A stretch of DNA of 64,000 bases from Pseudomonas sp. ADAK13 (GTDB lineage Bacteria; Pseudomonadota; Gammaproteobacteria; Pseudomonadales; Pseudomonadaceae), in assembly GCF_012935715.1 (NCBI RefSeq), contig NZ_CP052860.1, positions 6,696,001 to 6,760,000 of the forward strand. Direction: 5' to 3'. Of the stretch, positions 58,155 through 64,000 are shown in pieces. Position 1 is the stretch's first letter. Each line of letters begins with the position of its first letter. Under the pieces are notes generated by a model. That model saw only the letters and a program-made list of their open reading frames with translations. It ran no database searches and was not told where the DNA came from. Made by a program: the position numbers and the translations under genes.

Positions 58155-60530
58155 TCAGTGGGCAAACAACGAATTGCCCTTCTGCCCCGCCAGCTTCTCG
58201 GGTTTGATCAGGAAGCGTGCCAGCGCCGGCAACAGCCACAGCGCGCCGAACATGTTCCACAGCAGCATGAAGGTCAGCATCAGGCCCATGTCGGCCTGGA
58301 ACTTGATGGCCGAGAAGATCCAGGTGCACACGCCGATGGCCAGGCACAGGCCGGTGAACAGCACGGCTTTACCGGTGGACTTGAGGGTCTGGTAATACGC
58401 TTCCTGCAACGGCAGGCCGGCCCGCAGGAAACTCTCCAGGCGGCTGTAGATGTAGATGCCGTAGTCCACGCCAATCCCCACGCCCAGCGCCACCACCGGC
58501 AAGGTCGCGACCTTGACGCCGATGCCCATGAACGCCATCAGCGCGTTGCCCAGCACCGAGGTCAGCACCAGCGGCAGCACGATGCACAGGGTCGCCGCCC
58601 AGGAACGGAAGGTGATCATGCACATGGTGGCCACGCACAGGTACACCAGGATCAGGATGGTCAGCTCGGATTCCTTGATCACCTCGTTGGTGGCCGCCTC
58701 GATCCCGGCGTTACCGGCGGCGAGGATGAATTCCAGGCCGTCCTTGTTGTTCTCCCTGGCGAAGTCCTGCACCGCATGCACCGCGCGGTCGAGGGTCTCG
58801 GCCTTGTGGTCGTTGAGGAACACCAGCACCGGCGCCAGGGAACAGTTGTTGTTGTACAGGCCATCGGCGCGGGCGATGGAGTTGTTCAGCACGTCAGGGT
58901 TGCGCGACAGGGTTTCCCATTTCAGGTTGCCCTCGTTCATGCCCTTGATCATCTGCTTGGACACGGTCACCAACGAGATGGCCGATTGCACGCCCTCGGT
59001 GTTCTGCATCTTCCACATCAACTGGTCGATGGGTGCCATGGCTTCATAGCGCGAGCAGCCTTCCGGCGGTGTCTTGACCATCACCACCAGTACGTCGGAG
59101 CTGGTGGAGTAGTTGCTGATGATGAAGTTGTTGTCTTTGTTGTAGCGCGAGTCCGGGCGCAGCTCCGGCGCGCCCTGGTCGAGGTCGCCGATTTTCAGGT
59201 TCTGGCTGTACCAGAGGCCGCCACCGAAGGCGACCAGCGCCAGGGCGATCGACACCGGGGCAACTTTGGGGCTGGCGAACTTCGACAGCAGGCGCCAGAA
59301 CGGGTGTTCGCGGTGCGCATCCTTCTTGCTCTTGGCGATGGCGCGCTTGCTGATGCCCACATAGGAGATCGCCACCGGCAGCAGGATCAGGTTGGTGAAC
59401 ACGATGACCGCCACCCCCACCGAGGCGCCGATGGCCAGTTCGCGGATCACGCCGATGTCGATGATCAGCAGGGTGATAAAGCCGACCGCATCGGCGAGGA
59501 TCGCGATCATGCCGGGCAGGAACAGCTGGCGGAAGGTACGCCGGGCAGCGGTCAGGGCGTTGTCGGCATCACTGGATTGCAGGGCGATGCCGTTGATCTT
59601 CTGCACGCCGTGGGAAATGCCGATGGCGAAGATCAGGAACGGCACCAGCATCGAGTAGGGATCCAGCCCGAAACCCAGGGCATGCATCAACCCAAGCTGC
59701 CAGATAACCGCCACCAGCGTGGTGCTCAACACCGCGACGGTACTGCGCAGGCAGTTGGTAAACCACAGCAGCAGCACCAGGGTGATGACGAAGGCGATAC
59801 CGAAGAACATCACCACCATCACCAGGCCGTCGATCAGGTCGCCCACCTTCTTGGCAAACCCGACGATGTGGATCTTGACGTTGGGGTTCTGCGCTTCGAA
59901 CTTGTCGCGGATCTTGTCTTCGAGTTCATGGGAGAACTTGCGGTAGTCCAGGGCCAGCAACTTGCCCTGGTCTTGCGGGTCCGGGTAGGACTCCAGCAGC
60001 GGAATGTCGACGATGCTCGACTTGAAGTCGTTGGCCACGAGGCGCCCGACCTGCCCGGACTTGAGCACGTTGTTGCGCAGCTGATCGAGGCTTTCCGGCG
60101 AGCCGTTGTAGCTCTGCGGGATCACTTCACCGCCGGCAAAGCCTTCCTCGGTGACTTCAGTCCAGCGCACGCTGGGACTCCACAGGGACTTGAGCCCGGA
60201 GCGGTCGACGCCGGAGATGTAGAACACCTCGTCGTTGATCTGGCGCAGGGTCTCCATGTACTCCTTCGTGAAGATGTCACCGTCCTTGGCTTCCACCGAA
60301 ATGCGCACCGTGTTGCCCAGGTTCGCCAGGTCGTTGCGGTGTTCCATCATCTTCTCGATGAAGGGGTGCTTCAGCGGGATCATTTTTTCGAAGCTGGTGG
60401 ACGGGCGAATCAACGTCGCCTGCCAGAACAGGAAAATGCTCACCAACAGGCAGAGGGTGATCACTGCCGGGCGGTTATTGAAAATCAGGCGCTCGAGAAA
60501 CGTGGCCTTGTCGTTGTGATGACTGCTCAT
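58155..60530 (-). CDS. MMPL-type RND family transporter
   Basis: A 791-residue inner-membrane protein with two RND halves of the hydrophobe/MMPL type. The N-terminal helix is AVITLCLLVSIFLFWQATL; a periplasmic domain follows, then helices 2-6 including 'AFVITLVLLLWFTNCLRSTVAVLSTTLVAVIWQLGLMHALGFGLDPYSMLVPFLIFAIGISHGVQKINGI' and 'PGMIAILADAVGFITLLII'. The second half repeats this (VLTSVLGNALMAFMGIGVKVATLPVVALGVGIGVDYGIYIYSRLESF). Such proteins export hydrophobic molecules, often hopanoids, sterols or fatty-acid-like lipids. The upstream YCF48-like gene is its partner; the usual DUF1302/DUF1329 genes of this cluster are not here. Confidence 0.88.
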   Translation of the reverse strand: MSSHHNDKATFLERLIFNNRPAVITLCLLVSIFLFWQATLIRPSTSFEKMIPLKHPFIEKMMEHRNDLANLGNTVRISVEAKDGDIFTKEYMETLRQINDEVFYISGVDRSGLKSLWSPSVRWTEVTEEGFAGGEVIPQSYNGSPESLDQLRNNVLKSGQVGRLVANDFKSSIVDIPLLESYPDPQDQGKLLALDYRKFSHELEDKIRDKFEAQNPNVKIHIVGFAKKVGDLIDGLVMVVMFFGIAFVITLVLLLWFTNCLRSTVAVLSTTLVAVIWQLGLMHALGFGLDPYSMLVPFLIFAIGISHGVQKINGIALQSSDADNALTAARRTFRQLFLPGMIAILADAVGFITLLIIDIGVIRELAIGASVGVAVIVFTNLILLPVAISYVGISKRAIAKSKKDAHREHPFWRLLSKFASPKVAPVSIALALVAFGGGLWYSQNLKIGDLDQGAPELRPDSRYNKDNNFIISNYSTSSDVLVVMVKTPPEGCSRYEAMAPIDQLMWKMQNTEGVQSAISLVTVSKQMIKGMNEGNLKWETLSRNPDVLNNSIARADGLYNNNCSLAPVLVFLNDHKAETLDRAVHAVQDFARENNKDGLEFILAAGNAGIEAATNEVIKESELTILILVYLCVATMCMITFRSWAATLCIVLPLVLTSVLGNALMAFMGIGVKVATLPVVALGVGIGVDYGIYIYSRLESFLRAGLPLQEAYYQTLKSTGKAVLFTGLCLAIGVCTWIFSAIKFQADMGLMLTFMLLWNMFGALWLLPALARFLIKPEKLAGQKGNSLFAH

Positions 60531-60545
60531 GCTGTCCCCGCCTTC

Positions 60546-61601
60546 TTATTGTTTTATCAGCTCGGCACCGGTCGGCGTTGCGACGCGAACGCCACCCTGC
60601 CCCACCAGAATCAAGTTGCCGTTGCCCGCCGCCGTGACCGCCGACAGCGAAATGCGGTCCGGGCGATTGAATACGCTGAAGGTCAGGCCGTCGTCGTGGC
60701 TGACCACCACGCTGCCGCCGTTGCCCACCACCACGATGGAGCCGTCGTCCAGCAGGGTCGCCCCCGACAGGCCGAACTCCAGCGCGCCACGGGTGGCGTT
60801 CAACTCCACCGGCTCCCAGGTGCTGCCAAAATCCGTGGAGCGAAACAGGTTGCCGCGCAGGCCGTAGGCCAACAGGGTTTGCGCCTGGGCGGTGCCGATC
60901 ACGCCGAACAGCGAACCCTCGTAGGGGCCTTCGAGTTTTTCCCAGGTTTGCCCCTCGTCAGGGGAGCGGAACATGCTGCCCTGCTCGCCGACGATAAACA
61001 GCCCGGCGTCTTTGACGTGGGCGATGGCGTTGAGGTGGTATTGGTCTTCGTTGTCGAGGCGGTCGCTGACGTCGTCCCAGGTTTTGCCGCCGTCGGTGGT
61101 TTCGATCAGCGCACCATAGGCGCCCACGGCAAAGCCGTGGCTGGCGTCCTTGAACCAGACGTCGAGCAGCGGCGCTTCGCGCTTGAGGTCCTGGAATTGT
61201 TGGGTCCAGGTCAGGCCGCCATCGGTGCTGACGAGGATCTGTGCGTCATGGCCCACCGCCCAGCCGTGTTGGTCGTCGGCGAAAAACACCGCCGTCAGCA
61301 GTTGCCGGGTGGGCACTTTGGCTTGGGTCCAGGTGGCGCCCTGGTCGTCGGAATAGAGAATGTGCCCGCGATCACCGACCGCCACCAGGCGTTTGCCTGC
61401 GTGCACCACGTCGATCATCAGGCTTTTGGCAGCCTTGGGGGAATCAATGGCAAACACCGCGGCGGCGGTGGTTTCGGTGGCGGCGTGGGCGGGTGTCGAC
61501 AACGCGACAGCCCCCAGCAACGAGAGCGCTGTGGCCAGCAATGCGACCCTGCGCGTGGCCTTCGGGCGGAAAAACACCACACCCATGACAGGCTCACTCA
61601 T
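60546..61601 (-). CDS. YCF48-related exported beta-propeller protein
   Basis: A 351-residue exported protein. A signal region precedes 'ALSLLGAVALSTPAHAA'; then about six BNR/Asp-box repeats follow (SDDQGATWTQ, STDGGLTWTQ, TTDGGKTWDD, SPDEGQTWEK, STDFGSTWEP, SHDDGLTFSV), characteristic of YCF48/photosystem II HCF136-like propellers. It occurs next to MMPL RND genes, where it probably serves as a periplasmic assembly factor or adaptor. The stop is 15 nt before the MMPL start, so they form an operon. The ATG at 61601 has GGAGAAAGG upstream. Confidence 0.85.
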   Translation of the reverse strand: MSEPVMGVVFFRPKATRRVALLATALSLLGAVALSTPAHAATETTAAAVFAIDSPKAAKSLMIDVVHAGKRLVAVGDRGHILYSDDQGATWTQAKVPTRQLLTAVFFADDQHGWAVGHDAQILVSTDGGLTWTQQFQDLKREAPLLDVWFKDASHGFAVGAYGALIETTDGGKTWDDVSDRLDNEDQYHLNAIAHVKDAGLFIVGEQGSMFRSPDEGQTWEKLEGPYEGSLFGVIGTAQAQTLLAYGLRGNLFRSTDFGSTWEPVELNATRGALEFGLSGATLLDDGSIVVVGNGGSVVVSHDDGLTFSVFNRPDRISLSAVTAAGNGNLILVGQGGVRVATPTGAELIKQ

Positions 61602-61811
61602 AGACCTTTCTCCCATTTATTATTGTTAGGTCGTCTTGCCGTTCGGAGCCCTGAAACCTGCAATCTAGAGCGCCTTGGGGAAGCTGGGCCATCCTAGCGG
61701 GCTTTGGAATCGTCTGACAATCGGCGCTACGTTATGTTTTGTTAACTGGAGGCCGTTAAGCCGGTGCTGAATGTAACGTTATCAGCAGCGGTGATTCGTG
61801 GAGGGGGCTGT

Positions 61812-61904
61812 TGTGGCGAGGGAGCTTGCTCCCGCTGGGCTGCGCAGCGGCCCCAATATCTTGGGAGTGCTTCGCACTCCAGCGGGAGCAAGCTCCCTCG
61901 CCAC
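61812..61904. repeat. REP-type inverted repeat (family A)
   Basis: Arms starting TGTGGCGAGGGAGC and ending GCTCCCTCGCCAC, about 26 nt each, enclose GCTGCGCAGCGGCC and GGAGTGCTTCGCACTCC hairpins. It occupies the middle of a 412-base region between the YCF48 and Gfo/Idh/MocA genes; the rest of that region holds only promoter-like AT-rich sequence. Confidence 0.85.
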
Positions 61905-61945
61905 GGAGTGCAGTGTGACCTTCGGTAATGAATTTTTATTCTATC

Positions 61946-61979
61946 TATTGAATATTGGGAATATTTATTCCATAAATAG
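61946..61979 (+). promoter_or_regulatory. AT-rich palindrome upstream of the Gfo/Idh/MocA gene
   Basis: GGAATA-TT-TATTCC (61958-61971) is a perfect palindrome inside a wider imperfect one whose outer arms are CTATT and AATAG. It sits in a sharply AT-rich stretch 43-68 bp upstream of the ATG at 62014, a typical operator position. The regulator is unknown. Confidence 0.4.
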
Positions 61980-62013
61980 GCTTCTGACAACAATAATTCG
62001 AAGGAACCTGGCG

Positions 62014-63129
62014 ATGCGCGAACTCGGAATCGGCCTGATTGGCACAGGCTTTATGGGGCGTGCCCACGCCCTGGCGTTCAATAACGCGCGGGCGGTGTTC
62101 GAGCTGCCGGTGAAGCTCACCCTGGCCGCCCTGGCCGATGCCGATACCGAACGCGCGACCCGTTGCGCCGCGGACTGGGGGTTTGCCCGGGCCCATGGCG
62201 ACTGGCAGCAATTGATCGACGACCCCAAGGTGGATGTGGTCGCCATCACCACCCCCAATCATCTGCACTACCCGATGGCCATGGCGGCGCTGGCGGCGGG
62301 CAAGGCGGTGTATTGCGAGAAACCGCTGGCGGTCAGCCTGGAGCAGGCGAGCGCCATGCGTGATGCCGCACGCAAGGCCGGCGTGGTGACGCGGGTGGGT
62401 TACAACTATCAGCACAACCCGATGATTGGCTTGGCCCGGCAGTTGATCGACAGCGGTGAGTTGGGGGAGATCATCAGTTTCCAGGGGGAATTCAGCGAGG
62501 ATTTCATGGCGGATGCAGCGTCGCCCTGGTCGTGGCGCTGTGAGGTCGGGCATGCCGGCGGTGCGTTGGCGGATTTGGGCAGTCACTTGCTGTCCATGGC
62601 GCGCTATTTGGTGGGGGATGTGCTGAGTGTGTGTGCCGATACGCAGACGGTGCATGGGCAGCGACCTGCCACCGCCGGGAGCGAGACGCTGCGGGAGATT
62701 GCGGTGGATGATCAGGTGCATGCGTTGTTGCGGTTTGCCAACGGGGCGCGGGGGACGGTGAGCAGTAGTTGGCTTAAGCATGGGTATAAGAACCACCTGA
62801 GCTTTGAGATCAGTGGCACGCGGGGCACGCTGTTGTTTGATCAGGAGCGGTTGAATGAATTGCAGTTGTTCCGGGTTGGGCAGGAGGGGTTTCAGCGGCT
62901 GTTGGCGGGGCCTTCGTTGCCGGGGTACGCGGCGTTCAGCCCGGCGCCGGGGCATCAGCTGGGGTACAACGAGTTGAAGACCCTGGAGGTGCATGAGTTG
63001 TTGATGGCGTTGGCTGGCAAGGGCAGCGACGGGACGGATTTTGCGGCGGCGTGGGAGGTGGAGCGGCTGGCGACGGCGATTCGCCTGGCGGCTCGGGAGG
63101 AACGCTGGGTAAGGATTGAGGAGGTCTGA
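62014..63129 (+). CDS. Gfo/Idh/MocA family oxidoreductase
   Basis: A 371-residue NAD(P)-dependent oxidoreductase. The Rossmann fold is 'IGLIGTGFMGRAHALAFNNA' at residues 5-24; 'VDVVAITTPNHLHYPMAMAALAAGKAVYCEKPLAVSLEQA' contains the EKPLA motif with the catalytic Lys. 'RVGYNYQHNPMIGLARQLIDSGELGEIISFQGEF' and 'GGALADLGSHLLSMARYL' (Asp/His) complete the family pattern. It oxidises a sugar or inositol-like substrate. The ATG at 62014 has AAGGAA upstream; extension to 61798 reads through the REP repeat. Codon usage at the 3' end is more relaxed than in most neighbours. Confidence 0.88.
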   Translation: MRELGIGLIGTGFMGRAHALAFNNARAVFELPVKLTLAALADADTERATRCAADWGFARAHGDWQQLIDDPKVDVVAITTPNHLHYPMAMAALAAGKAVYCEKPLAVSLEQASAMRDAARKAGVVTRVGYNYQHNPMIGLARQLIDSGELGEIISFQGEFSEDFMADAASPWSWRCEVGHAGGALADLGSHLLSMARYLVGDVLSVCADTQTVHGQRPATAGSETLREIAVDDQVHALLRFANGARGTVSSSWLKHGYKNHLSFEISGTRGTLLFDQERLNELQLFRVGQEGFQRLLAGPSLPGYAAFSPAPGHQLGYNELKTLEVHELLMALAGKGSDGTDFAAAWEVERLATAIRLAAREERWVRIEEV

Positions 63130-63146
63130 ACTTGTAGAGGATTAAA

Positions 63147-63239
63147 TGTGGCGAGGGAGCTTGCTCCCGCTGGGGCGCGAAGCGGCCCCAAAAAATGGGC
63201 CTGCTGCGCAGTCCAACGGGAGCAAGCTCCCTCGCCACA
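63147..63239. repeat. REP-type inverted repeat (family A)
   Basis: A left arm starting TGTGGCGAGGGAGCTTGC at 63147 and a right arm ending at 63239 are 23-nt inverted repeats. An internal CTGCTGCGCAG hairpin is present. It separates the convergent Gfo/Idh/MocA and RND genes. Confidence 0.85.
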
Positions 63240-63255
63240 GGTTATGTGTAAGCCA

Positions 63256-64000
63256 TCAGGTTCGGGGGCGGCGCATCAGGCGGTACGCCGCCGGGATGAC
63301 GAAGAGGGATAACAGTGGCGCGGTGAGCATGCCGCCGATCATGGGCGCGGCAATCCGGCTCATGACTTCGCTACCGGTGCCGCCGCCCAACAGGATCGGC
63401 AACAACCCGGCGATGATCACGGCCACGGTCATCGCCTTGGGGCGCACGCGCAGTACGGCGCCTTCGGTGATGGCGTCCAGCAACGCCTGGTCCCCTTCTC
63501 CCTGGCGTTCAGCCCAGGCGTTTTTCAGGTACAGCAGCATGATCACGCCGAACTCCGCCGATACCCCCGCCAACGCAATAAACCCGACACCGGTGGCCAC
63601 CGACAAATTGAAGCCCAGCCAGTACAACAACCACACCCCACCCGTCAGCGCGAACGGCAACGTGGCGAGGATCAGCAGCGCTTCATCCACCCGGCGGAAC
63701 GTCAGGTACAGCAATACGAAGATGATCAGCAAAGTCGCCGGCACCACCAGTTTCAGGCGTTCATTGGCCCGCTCCAGGAACTCGAACTGCCCCGAATAGC
63801 TGAGGCTCATGCCCGGTTGCAACTGCACCTGCCGGTTGATCGCCTCACGCAAGTCCTTCACCACCGACGCCAGGTCGCGGTCGCGCACGTCGATGTACAC
63901 CCAACCGGAAGGCCGGGCGTTTTCGCTCTTGAGCATGGGCGGGCCTTCGGTGACCTTGATCCTCGCCACGGTGCCCAAGGTGATCTGGCTGCCCGACGGC
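63256..64000 (-). CDS. Heavy-metal RND efflux pump, C-terminal part (CusA/CzcA type)
   Basis: The open frame runs off the right edge; only the C-terminal ~247 residues are present. It begins '[51 protein letters not shown]', matching CusA/CzcA ('TPSGAQIPLGTVA...[25 protein letters not shown]'). It continues with '[40 protein letters not shown]', '[40 protein letters not shown]' and '[37 protein letters not shown]', i.e. the last membrane helices. It is an inner-membrane copper/silver or cobalt-zinc-cadmium exporter; the metal cannot be told from this piece. Confidence 0.88.
   Translation of the reverse strand, partial: PSGSQITLGTVARIKVTEGPPMLKSENARPSGWVYIDVRDRDLASVVKDLREAINRQVQLQPGMSLSYSGQFEFLERANERLKLVVPATLLIIFVLLYLTFRRVDEALLILATLPFALTGGVWLLYWLGFNLSVATGVGFIALAGVSAEFGVIMLLYLKNAWAERQGEGDQALLDAITEGAVLRVRPKAMTVAVIIAGLLPILLGGGTGSEVMSRIAAPMIGGMLTAPLLSLFVIPAAYRLMRRPRT

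Noticed and set aside
57870..61697. A 1275-codon open frame on the plus strand
   Set aside because: It is antisense to the MMPL and YCF48 genes and has the His/Gln/Arg-rich composition typical of reading frames opposite GC-rich coding sequence. It has no domain and no ribosome-binding site.
61798..62013. A 72-residue N-terminal extension of the Gfo/Idh/MocA protein
   Set aside because: It reads through a REP element and the AT-rich promoter; the family begins at the Rossmann fold at 62014.
1..64000. tRNA, rRNA, tmRNA, prophage or transposase genes
   Set aside because: No CCA-ended cloverleaf, rRNA sequence, integrase or transposase motif was seen anywhere, including the longer gaps.

Overview
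The window is about 64 kb of GC-rich, densely coded chromosomal DNA from a gammaproteobacterium. The best fit is a member of the Pseudomonas fluorescens group. The evidence is the very Pseudomonas-like proteins (HemB, NhaR, SelD with MnmH, the LysR-CoA transferase-thiolase ketone-body locus, AlkC, DUF1615, DUF1652 and DUF5629 proteins) and two families of palindromic REP-type intergenic repeats typical of fluorescent pseudomonads. I see no rRNA, tRNA, CRISPR array, prophage, transposase or plasmid function. This is core and variable housekeeping chromosome rather than an island.

Layout. 1-225 is the end of an unidentified membrane protein, followed by a lipoprotein with a lysozyme-like domain. 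1120-6038 is a tightly coupled operon (ABC ATPase, permease, binding protein, PhzF-like, RidA-like) headed by an AraC-type regulator. 6146-9580 is a small stress-like module: a glycine-rich membrane protein, a triple-PAS LuxR-type regulator, a CsbD-like protein and a DUF1652 protein. The first and third of these share a conserved 36-bp upstream element. 9599-12784 holds an MFS transporter, RcnB-like and LemA-like small proteins, an NTF2-like protein and an XRE-cupin regulator. That regulator leads a glutamine synthetase-like (gamma-glutamylpolyamine synthetase) gene, followed by AlkC and a DUF3857-transglutaminase protein. 17297-21738 is a LysR / GMC oxidoreductase / MHS-type transporter locus. 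21871-26267 holds topB, a CBS protein, a Sir2 deacetylase, a repeat-rich spacer with a candidate small RNA, and an unknown 109-residue protein.

26331-29955 is a LysR regulator divergent from a CoA transferase and thiolase operon (dhcAB-atoB-like), which turns dehydrocarnitine or acetoacetate into acetyl-CoA. 30134-37252 carries a thioesterase, a DUF1615 lipoprotein, a LysE exporter, hemB, a PhzF-GST pair, a histidine-phosphatase-like exported protein and a YraQ-type permease. 37371-44844 contains mnmH-selD (selenouridine in tRNA), terC, a small lipoprotein, nhaR, an MFS exporter, sstT and a DUF1993 protein. 44971-50380 contains yceH, a shikimate dehydrogenase-like gene, several small proteins, an AI-2E-family membrane protein and trhP (yegQ). 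50640-56112 is sbcD-sbcC-GST with overlapping reading frames. 56242-64000 holds a tiny exported protein, DUF5629 and lactonase genes, an MMPL-type RND protein with a YCF48-like beta-propeller partner, a Gfo/Idh/MocA oxidoreductase and the end of a CusA/CzcA-type metal efflux pump.

The most unusual signals are non-coding. They are the shared 36-bp GTGC-rich element flanking the PAS-LuxR gene, a candidate ~68-nt RNA with a strong promoter and a 10-bp inverted repeat at 25544-25681, a 19-bp tandem expansion of a REP arm at 25283-25358, and two interleaved inverted repeats at 46649-46696. Several inverted or direct repeats also sit exactly where LysR, AraC or XRE regulators should bind. Two reading frames of 59 codons (47673-47852 and 56242-56421) look like real small genes. 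Starts were chosen from ribosome-binding sites and family alignments remembered by eye. No database search was run.
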